From: Antedon mediterranea
Taxonomy: Eukaryota; Echinodermata; Crinoidea; Comatulida; Antedonidae
DNA: 64,000 nt
Assembly: GCF_964355755.1 (NCBI RefSeq)
Contig: NC_092673.1
Coordinates: forward strand, 32,745,648-32,809,647
Direction: 5' to 3'
In this document: positions 22,901-34,726 of the stretch, piece after piece
Position numbering within the stretch: position 1 is the first letter of the stretch
Layout of the letters: the number at the start of each line of letters is the position of its first letter
Translations under genes and position numbers: made by a program
Notes under the pieces: model-generated
Database searches by the model: none
What the model was told of the DNA's origin: nothing
What the model saw: only the letters and a program-made list of their open reading frames with translations

Positions 22901-24696
22901 GTAAGGAAATTAAAAAGGGTATAACGGATGCATTTACAGCAATTACAAATAACGTAATTGCAAGGACTAACATTGATGAAAACATTAAAATGCAGGAAGA
23001 AGAAATTGTTAGAAAAGCAAAGAAACTTGCCGACGATTATCAAAATCAAAAACTTTCTGACGAAAATCTTCAAATTGAGTTTGCTAGTAAGTGGAAGACG
23101 TGGGTTTCTGCAATACCAAGACTTATTGATTCTGAAGATGTAAACACGTCTTTTCAAAGAATCACTGGAGAATATTACACAGAAAACCATAGATCAGACG
23201 TTACTCAGGAATTTCGGTTTGGCTTTACCAAAACAGAGGTAGTGGAAGATGATTTGGATTTTGGAGTAATTCAGTCTATAAAATCTATGTTCAAACCCTT
23301 AAACAAGTCAGCACTTGTAAATGAGGCTAATTGCACTAAACAAAATATTCTAGAAAATCTTAAAAAACAAATCTCAGATCATGCTCAGAATGGTGAAAAC
23401 TATTCTCATCAATTTGGATTTGACATTTTTAACTCACTGTCAAATGAACTTAAAGAGATGAAAGTGGATACGAAGTTTGGACTTAAGAAGAAAAAAGTAA
23501 TGCCACTAGTCCTGTATAATTTCAATGTTGCCTTAATACCAAGCCTTAGAGAAATGCAGGAAAAGTACAAACGCGAAAATGATCCTAGATTATACATGGA
23601 GTCTCAGAAGGAAAAATTGTGGCAAATGTTTAAAGAAAAGTGTGAAGGTCTTCACATAACTGTTAGAGGGGCGTCAGCTATATCTTGGGAGCTTACATGT
23701 GCTATTAAAACATCACTTCCAGAGAAATGCAAACTTGGAATAATCGACCATCTAAGACATTCTCCAAATAAAGGGTTTTCTAGTAAGATGTCTCTTCATG
23801 CATGGATGCTGATAGAAATGGCAGAGAAAGGCGATTTTAAATCATTTGTACCGTATTTGTCTAATCCAGTCCAGTGCATCAAGACGTTCACATCTGAAGT
23901 AATAAAGAAAATGTGTTTACAAGAGAATGAAATCGGCACTTCTTTATTAGAAGAAATACACCATCGTAAAGTCCATGACACCATCATTGTATTAAGACAG
24001 GTTATTTCTACTTTAAGTGCGAAAACTACTGTCGTCACAGTAAAGACTTTGTGGTCATCCTTAGTCGAACACATTGACGATAAAGAGTTGTGTCTCAAAA
24101 CAGATATTTTAATTTTTGATGAGGACAGGGGTCTGATTTTGGATGAACTTTGTGATAGCTTGTTATTAAAACTAGAGTCTATCGAAGAAAGCAGAATTAA
24201 AGCTTATGATGATAGCATTTTCAGTCAAATAAGCACATCCTGTTTTGAATTCTTCACAGCTGATCTACTAGCTTGTCAGGAGATGTGTCCATTTTGTAAG
24301 GCACTATGTGATCTTAATGGCAAACATGATCACCATCGTACAAATTGTCACAGACCACAGGGGATTGCCGGATTTAAACATGAGGAATCTAAACGACTCG
24401 TCTCGGAATTATGCACAACTTCAGTAATGTCTAATAATAGCTACTTTTTTAATCAACATACGAACGGTAAATGGATAAAATACAGAAACTATAGGAGTGT
24501 GAATCCCTACTACGATTCATGGAAAATAGAACCAGAAGCAGGCGAATCAGAGATGTTTTGGAAATGGTTTATGGCAACATACAATACTCAACTTGCTGAA
24601 CACTACATTTGTAACGAGGCCGATATACCAGATGGATGGAAAAGTGTTACAAAGGAAGAAGCAACGGGAGATATGAAAAGGTTGTACGACATTTAA
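19970..24696 (+). CDS. VLIG-like very large GTPase copy 2, full-length exon
   Basis: The longest intact copy, 1567 residues from the ATG at 19993. The exon itself opens at a phase-1 acceptor (CTCTTTAG|AT) at 19970, adding DKTDAKFE before that Met, so it is probably an internal exon. Order of parts: YYPRKLTREKVF; WYMLQNLIMCNYEG; ALRLGRPKISKSKIVNCV and DGLLEMTWYLP; helical region; G1 GIQSSGKST at 627-635; RCTKGIFAQL; G3 DTEG at 680-683; HQNVTD; PPMAPPNPGYSKG; FVFSFKNSLEIKAF; a long helical region; the Cys/His cluster CQEMCPFCKALCDLNG, then HDHHRTNCHRPQG (1428 onward); and FWKWFMATYNTQLAEHY near the end. This matches GVIN/VLIG proteins, interferon-inducible giant GTPases in vertebrates. It could be the second module of a gene beginning at 7801. 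Two AATAAA signals (24901, 24954) follow the stop. Confidence 0.88.
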
Positions 24697-25377
24697 GATC
24701 GACTGATAAATGTTCCTATAGAGAATAACTGGACTTACTTCCTTTATCATGTATTCGTGTACGGTGTCCTTGATATTTCGAACATGACACTTACGAACAA
24801 CAGTGATTTCTGTACAGTATCTATGTATACACAGTCAAGTTTCACATTTTTTTTATTTTTCGGGGTTCACGTAGGTTTTAGATTTTAATGTCAATTGAAA
24901 AATAAAAAATGCCAATCTTCACATTTTATTAATGTATTATAATGTCATTCATAAATAAAAGTTACGTCATGCTAACGTTTTAAAACAGTCGACCAGTTTC
25001 TCAAAATGAATATTGCATCTCGTATTACACTAGGCATATCATAATGTGGAATCCTTACATGATATAACTGTATTTGTATAATTCCGAATTTGAATAAAAC
25101 ATTAAATTGCTTCTTTAATTATTTAAAAAAAAAAAGAAGCATGTGTGTCATAATATTTTCAATAAGCCATTGGCCACTTCAATGATTTAGCCATCTTATA
25201 ACTTTCAATTCAGTGATGAATTCTAATTCAAATAATAGTTTAAAATGTGTATTCAGTAATGGTATAATTTAGTTTATAGTCTAATAAACTGTATAATGGA
25301 TAATTTGTTTAATCTAGGATATGCTTTAATATTAGTTAATAATAAATCGAGTTAGAATAGAATATTTTCGAAATTAT

Positions 25378-25620
25378 TATATCCACTCGCACATTATATT
25401 CACATACACTCGAATATTATATTCACTCGCATCTCATTATATTCACTGCCATAATGTATTCACTTGCATACACTCGAATATTATATCCACTCGCATATTA
25501 TTATTGTATATCCACTCGAATACCATTATAGTATTCACTCGTATATTATATTAACTTGCATACACTCGAATATTATATCCACTAGATGAACTATTTATAT
25601 CAACCGGCATATTATTATAT
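25378..25620. repeat. Degenerate TATCCACTCG-type short tandem repeats
   Basis: Repeated CACTCG, ATATTATAT and CATTATAT blocks of irregular spacing. They resemble parts of the 39-bp unit that forms the large minisatellite at 48742-52212. Confidence 0.6.
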
Positions 25621-26079
25621 TCATATCCACGCCATTATATCTCTTCCCTGATTATTGTATATAATTATTTGCTTTTTGTAATTAACTCGCAAATATACTT
25701 TATGAATTCGTATATATACATAAGTTTCCGTAGGAAATGAAATATAATTTGGATGCAAACACTATCGAATTTTATATTTTTGGTTTTTTTTTCCTCTTAT
25801 TTAACGATTATTCATTTAAAATGTTAATTAAACAAAGTAAATATTGTGCCTTTTTAAAATAATTTTTACACATATAGGACTGTATTTTAAATTTTAGAAA
25901 ACTACTAAAACCTATTTCTTTTATTAATTAGGTTTTAATTACAGCAAGTACAATTTAATATTGAAAGCCTATTATAATACATTTTAAGCCTATAATAGTT
26001 TCTTCTTTCCTTACATTCCAATCGTTAAATCAATCAATATTAATAAGCTTGTAGTACGTTTCCATTTGATGCTTAAATG

Positions 26080-27560
26080 CGTTTTAATTTGATCATTATC
26101 ATATCGCAATATCCTTTACATTAAAACAATAACCTATTTTGTAATTTTGGTGTCGTTAAATATATCTAATTCAGAATGAATGTTTTCAATAATATTACTG
26201 TGCAAATTGAAAGTTGTGTAGTTATATTAAGTAATGTTAGCATTATATATTACATTAAAACATCGTCTATAGTAAACCTTTTTCGCATATAAGAAGATAA
26301 ATAATCATTTTGCTGTTACTAGCCTACTACTACTGCTACTGAAATATAAATGTATGTATTATTATCTATAATTGTACTTGGGTCAGTGGCCAAGGCTACA
26401 TGTAATTTTAGAATTAGATTTCCTTTATTAGAAATAGTAACTCAGCTTGAGTTAGAAGGATGTTTTCAAATTTATTGTTTCGCATATAATTGTGTATAAT
26501 CATTTACTCCCATTATTAAATTTCTCGTATATTAGGCCTACCATTATCCATACGTGTATCCACTCGTATATTACTGTTATCCATCATACTCGTACGTTGT
26601 ATCCACTCGCAATTATATCCACTCACATTAATATTGTATCAATTCGTATATCATAAGTATTAGTTAACTTGCCTTAATTAACAAATAAATGTTCAATATT
26701 TCGTTGTTTTTTCTTACAATTTTCGTAATTAATATTTTTGTAATGGTATAATGGTAGTAATTATATTGTTTTAGGCTAATATAGTTGCATTTCATTATGA
26801 TATTGTATTATTATTGTTAATGTATACCATTATTATATAATAATTATTCTTTTCATTTAATGTGTTAATTTAGTATAATGTAATGTTTACAAGTTTGTAG
26901 TAGCCTAGACCTATACGTTTAATTCTCTGTTTAGAAAAATTAATTTTAATGACTTTGAAAAAAATAGTAACAATATGTTTAACTATTTTTGATAAATGTT
27001 TGCAATTAGTTAAGTTTTGCCAGTTTATTGAAGAATTTATGAACAATAATGATATTATTACATTGTATTACTGTTTACTCGTGAGATTGCTTATAATCGA
27101 ACTTCTCAGTTATTGTTTATTAATTTTTACGTAGCGCCATCAGCGAGAGTTTTTTTTTTAGTATAGTATAGTTATGGCACGCCATATATGCCAAAATGGT
27201 TTTCTTTTTTATTATTCTATTAAGCCTAAATTGCCGTACGTCTAGAACCTAGACTAGAGATCGATGTTTTACTTGTCCTCTGGTGTATCATCACAGCAGC
27301 CAGTAAATTACTATATTCAAATTTGCTTTAATGATAAATGTATAACTAAAATATTGTAGTTTAGGTGATATGTTAATGTTACTGCGTGTACTGCTCATAG
27401 GTTCATATTAGTGATAAGATATTTTAAAGTATATACTCAGATACAATAATCGTATAAACTAAGTAAAATTGTTTAGTGATTTGGTTTGAAAAATAAAGTG
27501 TGTTTTTAGAATTAGAATCACGTTCTGTGTGTGTGTTTTATTGTGTTAGTAGGCCTATGA
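26080..27560. repeat. Segmental duplicate of the VLIG copy 3 downstream flank
   Basis: Blocks in the same order recur downstream of copy 3: CATCGTCTATAGTAAACC at 26264 and 48478; a match at about 26456 and 48674; TCAATTCGTATATCAT at 26638 and 52243; ATGGCACGCCAT at 27174 and 52829. The copy here has only about two 39-bp minisatellite units (about 26530-26612) where the other has roughly 78. Confidence 0.75.
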
Positions 27561-30500
27561 AGCAGTAAGTACCGTAGTGAGTAGAAAAAAAAAAAAACCA
27601 CGGAGAAAATTAAATGAATAAATTACTATACATTTATATTTAGATTTGTATAAATATAAATTAACAGGTTTAAAGTTTTACGATGTTAACTTATGACGAC
27701 GCAAACAATGCAGACACAATTGACAGATAAACCTATAAAAAGATAAAAACACAATCCAACTTTAAAAATAACAACAAACGAAAACAACAACGTGAGGTGT
27801 CAACTAACATTAAAATAAATGATGGTCGGGATGGTTTTCGCTGTGTTATAAACAAGTCACTGAAACTAAATGTGAACATGACGATAAATAGAACGCTAAA
27901 AAAGAAAATATTGTTGAGGGAAAGGAAGCCTTTTCAAAAGCCTAATAGAAGTGGAAAGGAAGAGGGAAAAAACCCAAACAAAAAATCTCTGCCTATCATT
28001 TTTTAAATTTAGTTATGCTACGCCATGCCTAAAGTAAACCAAACAATTTTCATGAGAGTGTTGGAGAAAGTTATATTATGGATCTCCTGGCCATCATTAT
28101 TAAATAATCATACCGTAGAACGATGGGAAAGGATAGGTTATCAAACATGTTGTGGTATTGGTTGATGTATAGGGCTATGCATAAGTTTAAAGTGTACATT
28201 TTGTGTGAAATTGTATATTGTCTGTATTTTTGGGTTAAAACAGGGTGGCCACCGATGGAATCTAGGCAGCAGCACACATTTATGCCAGACGATGCTAGAC
28301 AAAATTATACCCGACTCACCAAAATCTTGTAATCTTGGTATATGGTTAATAATAACGTTATGCCCTGTGTAATGATCTTCTATATCATTATCAAGTAAAA
28401 CTTTTGTGGGATTTCTTTTAATGATAATATATGTCAATCTGAGTGTAATTGGCACCTACACCTAGGATTTTAAGCAAACACTATCAAAGAAGTTCAACGT
28501 TATCACATAAATCAAATTAAGCAACACACAACAAAGCATTGCCAAAAACGAATTATAGTATCAGTTTGTTGGTCAGGTTCTAATCAGTCAGAAAACATTT
28601 ATCACAGGTTATATCATTTCAGTAACGTTATACACACTTAACATCTTTACAGATTGTTCACTGAATGATTACTCGCCTGTTTGTTGCCCTGTTTCAAATC
28701 AACCTACATCATTACAAAGTATGTAGAAGATGTCAGTACATATCAGTCTTTATAGTTCTAATATCACGCACATTATTGAGATTGCCTTCGTTGTACCTTT
28801 AATCAATACTACTACAGTGCGCTCTTAAGATAAATCACCACGACGAAAAAGATAGGTGAATATTACGTGTCACAGTGTAATTTAGTGTTCAATAACATCA
28901 CCTGATTTTCGTAAGTTTTTTCGACTTTTGTGGTCTTTCTCTATTTCAAGTAATACTCTTTTTTTGGGAGTGAAAATGTGGAGCAGAGTCATATATATAT
29001 ATGGCTCTGATGCGGAGAATGTAGCGCCGTCATTGCCAAAAGAAAGAAACCTAATGCGCACGCATAATCAAATATTTTTCGTCTTAAGACATTGCCAAGA
29101 CGTTTTTATAAATAAGCTTACATTTTTTATTTTTTTAAATATTTAAACTTAAGCAAAAACATAAGCAAATATTGATAAATGCCAACCCAAGTCTACGAAA
29201 CAGTGATTAATAAAAAATAAAAAAATGAAAAAAAAAGATTGGCATCATATACATTTCTAACACAATATTTCTTTTAACACCACCTAGAGCTAAAATCCGC
29301 ATAATTAAGTCCCATAAGCTTTGGGCTTTTATTTAGCTTTCGTATCAGTACGAGTGACTTTCATGTTAAACCGTATTTACATATCCCTATCCGGACGCTT
29401 AAAAATTGTATTGTGTGGTATTAAAAATATAATAAAAAAAGAAAAATAATTTACAGAGGTCAAATGTACTACCTATAGACTGTATTGTCGAATGGAGGGG
29501 TTAATATAGGCAGGAGAAATGCAACCTATGGGAATAAAATCGGATAACAACTGTAAAACTGGTCCAGTAGGCCTACACGTCTGGCTCATGCGCACGTAAA
29601 GTACCCAGTGAAAGTGGAAGACAGAGGAGTGCCTAACTAATTTAGTGACATCATGTTTAATAGCCCCGTGGGAATTCTAGAGGCAATGTGAAAGATTTCG
29701 TTAATATTATAAATAACTCTTCATACCCAAGTATAGACTTGCCCCAAGTCTGTATTATCTTTTTTTTTTTTTATTTGTTTTTATTTCGACCGCGATTTTT
29801 GTCTGAAAATACAGACTTCTGAAACACGTATAGAAATCGATTTGCAGACCGCAAACATCCGATAAGAATGACGTAGTTTATCATACCGTATTTGGCTATA
29901 TGGGGCGGGCGGTATGTAAATACGGATTTCGAATCAACCAATGATCATTTTGTTTCAAAATTAAAAAGATCGAGTACGTACAGTGCTGAATGTACGATCG
30001 AGACTGTTGAAATATAAAATCGTAATGCCAAGTTGTTTTGTTTATTAATTGTTTAGTCCTTGGCCTAGGCCTCTTTCGTAGGTCCTAAATTCGCACGTAT
30101 GACCTGCCAAATAAAATGCCAATAAAGTAGGCCTACATACCACCACCGGCGGCACACAACAACAGGGCTACACCACCACACAGAACAGGACAGGGTCTGG
30201 GTGGGAATTAAATCAAAATTATCTCCGCGTAATAAATGATCCATTCAATGTTTGATTTGCGGAGAAGCTAGACTATCATATCAAGACGAGTTTTCATGTT
30301 CTTGAGAAAAATCCCATCAAATGTTTACCAGACTACTAGGCATATACATTTCTAGCCTTCAGAAACTTTCATAAATGTACCCACCAAGTACATACCATAG
30401 CGCATGCGCATCATCTTAGTTGTTGAGTCTTTGAAATTCTGAAATATGAATATTAAAACGGTGTACGAGTGAGTAGCCAATCGCATGCAGCTGAAACTAG

Positions 30501-31519
30501 TCAACCGGATAATCGTATGCACCAAGGGTTCTTGGTGTCAAACCACGTGACTTGTGCGTGTTTCCCCAGACGGAGTATCCAAAATCAAGTAGTATACGTA
30601 TGAAACGCCATATGTGCCAAAATATTTATCTTTTTACTAATATTAAGACAAAACTCCGTCTGGAACCCAGACTAACCCAAGTACTTTATGTTTCTATTAT
30701 CGTATATTTTAATGATGATATTGCTCCTTGTTATGTTATTCATTTTTATAGTTAAAAACAAAAATGAACCGGCAGTTTGTATACTGTAATCATGAACCAT
30801 GCCTCCATTAAATATCAATACAGTACACTTATTCATTAGTATTCAGTTATTATGCTTCAAGTATTTTGTACAAAGGTTCTTTGTGAAATTTAGTCTTAGC
30901 CCGCTGCTTTTGCGCAGAGACCTAGCTCGGTAATTGTTTATTAAAAACCAAGCCTATAAAATGAATATATATAGGTTAACATGGATGGTTGATTATGGTG
31001 TCGTTGTGTATCATTTTCACACACACGTAACAACATTACATTATTATAATTTAACTTGAAGGTGAGATTTTTTATGTATAGTATTTAGAAATAATGTTTA
31101 GTGAAATTCAGCTTAAAAGTGTTAAATCTTCAAGCTGCTTGAGTTGATTTCTTGTGTAGACCTACGTACGTTGGCCTTTTCTAATCGGTTTATGTTATAT
31201 TTTCTCTTCCTGGTCTACCGAGGATTATCAAACCAAGCTTTTGCTGTGAGTTGAATTGATATTACAGTTTAAAATTGTATTGTCCCGTAAGCAAAATTGA
31301 TATTGTGATAAAATGATATGGCATTTTTAACTGTTTCTTTAACAGTGAACATTGTTGTGTAAATGTACAGTAAGGGTATAATCGACAAACAAAGCTTACG
31401 TTTATTTTCGCTTACTAAACTTCGTTTATATAAAGGTTACAAGAAAAATATCTGGAAATAATAGGCATATCAAGCTGCCAGCCTAATTATAACTCCTAAG
31501 AAAGAAAATAAATGTTTAT

Positions 31520-31549
31520 GTTGATTATTGATTGATTGATTGATTGATA
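31520..31549. repeat. (ATTG)n microsatellite
   Basis: Tandem TGATTGATTGATTGATTG run in non-coding DNA. Confidence 0.8.
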
Positions 31550-32147
31550 GTTCTTGTCATTTGAAATTGTGTCGTTATGTAGAATGGGCCGGAAGCCACC
31601 CGACGATCTACGCGACCTCAATGGCGGCTTCCGCTTTCCATAGCTCTGTTGAATGACGTGTGTAATTGCTAAATTATATGATGAAGAGATTTTGCAGACA
31701 TTTCCATGGTGCTGTAACATTTATACTAACAATTAAATGTACTGTACTAAAATAAACTGATAAATGAAAAATAACTCTTAGATAAGACACAAACTTATAG
31801 GGCATACATTGTAATCAAATGACAAGACTACTTAGATGTTATATAAAACAAATAAGCCTAATGAATGTTATTGTGTGCAATGGTGCAGAAAACTTCATTT
31901 TTGGTGAAAGACAAAATTATTTGAATATTATTCAACTTTAAGAGCATTGACTCTTGCTGTGCTCTCCACAACGGTACGTTGTGAAAATTTGTGATCATTA
32001 ATTACCTTAAAGTTAATTTTAAAAATTTCAGTCACTTGCAAAATAGAACAAAAAAGAGTGATGAAAATGAGCCCGTTCATGTCTCCTTGTTTACCCGGGT
32101 AAAGAGCAGTTATCACCAAGTTCGACTCAACTTACCCAGGTAAATAT

Positions 32148-32690
32148 TAAAGATGTATTGTCCCTTTGACTAATTAAAAAAAAAAAAAAAATAACAGATT
32201 TCGAAAAAAGGTGTGTCATTTTGAAGTATCATAATAGTTATTAACTATCACCAAAAATTTGTCGAAAAAAAAAATAATTTAACTGAAATACAGACGTTTT
32301 TTTGTTAAAAAAATAACATTGACTTCCAGTCAAAGTTTTCGATCAAAACATATCCCATAATGAAACGCGCTTGTTTGGCTACTCTGTATGCATAATCATA
32401 AAACTTCTTCACGATCTGTGTGAAAATACCTTCTCAACCGTGACGAGTTGTAAACAATCCTAATTAGCATATGCATAATGCGTACTCGTGGTTTGAAATC
32501 TTTGTTTACTTTCGCTCATGACGATTTTCCAGACGAAATGTAATCAAACTAATTTACCTGTTAATTACGTAAAGTTGTTGCTTTTGGCATGAATTTTCGA
32601 CTTAAAGTAAATAACTTTAATATTACTTTGATATGGCCAATTTAAATTTAGAATATTTTGACCTTCATTTTTTTGTGTTTCAAGGCGTAG
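32148..32690 (-). mobile_element. Copy 2 of the TTAA-AGATGTATTGTCCC repeat, just upstream of the DED exon
   Basis: Inverted relative of 4995-5540. The terminal sequence TTAAAGATGTATTGTCCC is present at its left edge. It ends about 130 bp before the start codon of the third VLIG gene, so it may lie in or near that gene's promoter or 5' untranslated region. Confidence 0.65.
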
Positions 32691-32817
32691 TATAAAACAA
32701 CGACAAACGCGTTGGTTTGCAAAAAAAATGTACCTATGTTGTGGTAAAAGTAAATTGTACACTACAAAAATGTAATTTTTTTCCAAAACATTTGTTTTAC
32801 AGGTATAAAAAGCTGAT

Positions 32818-33349
32818 ATGGATGATACTGAACTTAAACAAAAGTTTTGGGAATTTAAAAATAATTTCAGTAAACACTATGATGGTCACAAATACCGTTG
32901 GTTAAAATTCTGCCTATTTAGTATAATAGATGTATCTGATCTTACCGATGAACAGTTTACAGCGATCGTATTATTAAACAGACTGGAGGATTTCGGTGAT
33001 ATCACCTTTACCAACATTAGTCTTCTGCTAGAAATAGCAAAACTATCACGTTTAAAGGGGGCAAAAGATCTTGTTATTCAGTATATGAGAGTTAACAAAA
33101 TTCAACAAACTTCAGATAAAGAAAAGTTGTCACCTTTCCGAAAACGACTTTTTAATACCATCCGTCAAGTTGGACAAGACGACATACAGAAGGTTATTGG
33201 GCACTATCAAATGCAAATCAGTTCAACGAATATGTGGGACGTGGTGTTTCGACTGGAACGAGACACAGAATTAGCAGATGAAGAAGATAAAATAAGGACG
33301 TTTGCTGGTCTCCTTAGTACATTTGCAAGGAATATACTACTTGATATTT
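32818..33349 (+). CDS. DED-like first exon of VLIG gene 3
   Basis: 177 codons from the ATG at 32818 (in-frame TAA at 32806-32808 just upstream, so this is the true start) to a phase-1 donor T|GTATGT at 33349/33350. Without splicing the frame would stop at 33384. Residues about 8-85 look like a death-effector-domain fold: FWEFKNNFSKHY, WLKFCLFSIIDVSDLT, LLNRLEDFGDITFT, then ISLLLEIAKLSRLKGAKDLV and IQYM, close to the helix 5-6 pattern of FADD and caspase-8 DEDs. A second helical, charged region follows (about 100-177). DEDs mediate homotypic adaptor assembly in apoptosis and innate immunity. An acceptor (TTTACAG) at 32802 suggests an upstream untranslated exon. The phase fits the next exon at 33552. 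The DED call rests on pattern recognition alone. Confidence 0.72.
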
Positions 33350-33551
33350 GTATGTTTCGTATTTCAAATATATATATATTTTAAATCCTATAAAAGCCAA
33401 TTCTGTTTTTTAGCTGCTCTTTGTTTAAGTCAGTAAAATAATTCTCATGAACATTGTATTGATTGTTGAAATCGACCTATTCTATAAATTAGGTAAGCAA
33501 TATTTATTTGTCTATTCTTCCTTAATTGTTGTATGCTTTTTGTTGTTGCAG

Positions 33552-33659
33552 GTACTCAGATACCAATACAACTAAAAAGACGACATCCTGACTCTGAAGA
33601 TGAGCCATCTGCACAAGTAGCTTCTTGTGAAAGTCGACATTTGAAAGTTATTGACGATG
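33552..33659 (+). CDS. VLIG gene 3 exon 2 (linker)
   Basis: 108 nt, phase 1 to 1, acceptor TTGTTGCAG, donor GATG|GTAAAC. It encodes TQIPIQLKRRHPDSEDEP then SAQVASCESRHLKVIDD, a charged low-complexity linker with a basic LKRRHP patch. Its phase matches both the DED exon before it and the mini-exons after it, so it joins smoothly to array B. Confidence 0.7.
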
Positions 33660-34039
33660 GTAAACTGATAATATCAATAGTTCTTGATAGAAAAAAATAA
33701 ATTGAAATTTGGCTTAAAGGAAAACGTTGTAAAAGTGTCAATATGATACTAAGGTCTGTATCACCACCCGAAAGGGGACAAATTGCCATCCAACTTCTCT
33801 AGACCAGAATTTTCCGTAAATTACGAATATGGAAGGTAATCGATCAGGATATGAAGCGTTTTCGATAAATAAGGGGTCAAAGTTCAAAATTTACCAATAT
33901 AAAAACATGCTATATCTCTGGAAATTCTGGACGTTGTGAGATAATTTTGGTGTCAAATGTACTCAACTAAAATTAGCACCCTGGAAATTACTTCCGAAAG
34001 AGAAACTTTTCACAAAATGAGACCAATTGTTTCTATATA

Positions 34040-34490
34040 TAAATTTACGTAAGGCCAAAATACGGTAAATCGCGCGTTACTCGATGGTATATAAAGTTAG
34101 TTAGAATCTCGGTACTGATTTTAACGACCTGATGTAACCCTGTTTACTAATTAAATTGAGTTAGATAATTAGTTATTGACGATTAAAACGAATTTTGGGT
34201 TCAACGATCTGCCCTAAATAGGGGTGTTTTCCGATCGTGGTATACACTGTATTATGGATGTCCTCATGAAAAATACCTGCACACAATAATACGAGGATGC
34301 TTCGCATTTTCCTATCTCCTCCTACGATAATTGTTTTTAATAGCTGAAAACCGGTTGAACAGTTCGTGTACAGTATCATATTGTTGAAGACAGACCGATT
34401 TTCTTTATAAAATACTATTTTGATAGATTTAATATACGTTTATACAAATGTATTGATTTGCGATGAAAGGAACATTCCAATCTCTCAGAC
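34040..34490 (+). repeat. Dispersed repeat, inverted partner of 62990-63490
   Basis: Shared blocks, read in opposite directions, include AATTTACGTAAGG, ACTCGATGGTATATAAAGTT, CCTGTTTACTAATTAAATT, TAGGGGTGTTTTCCGATCGT and CTCCTACGATAATTGTTTTT. It is non-coding. Confidence 0.75.
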
Positions 34491-34726
34491 TCCCAGTTTG
34501 TAGGTACATTTGTGAGCCCTTGGTTTAAAGAAGTAGGTAAATTTATGGGCCCTTGGAGAATAAAACTTATATATAGTATTGCAATACTTTGACAATATTG
34601 TAAATACTGAACGTAGGCTATTAACCATTTTTGGTCGCCATTTGAATCGAAATTGTCTTACTGTGAATGCGGTTACTGTTAGATATATACACAAAATATA
34701 CAAAGAACATGTATTACTGCGGGTAG

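Larger units (their letters stand above)
24697..32147. other. Non-coding flank of VLIG copy 2
   Basis: No gene found. Polyadenylation signals for copy 2 lie at 24901 and 24954. About 25378-25620 is a degenerate run of TATCCACTCG/ATATT motifs. About 26080-27560 is paralogous to 48310-48720 plus 52210-53230; about 27500-28850 is related to units at 53.2-58 kb. A small segment near 30600 (CGCCATATGTGCCAAAAT) repeats 27180 and 52835. An ATTG microsatellite lies at 31520-31549. Small open frames here are broken by indels between the duplicate copies, so I do not call them genes. Confidence 0.55.

Noticed and set aside
26949-27134. 61-codon frame downstream of copy 2
   Set aside because: The paralogous segment near 52610 has frame-breaking indels, so it is not conserved as protein.
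32803-32810. TATAAAA just before the DED start codon
   Set aside because: It is only about 10 bp from the ATG and lies after a splice acceptor; too close to act as that gene's TATA box.
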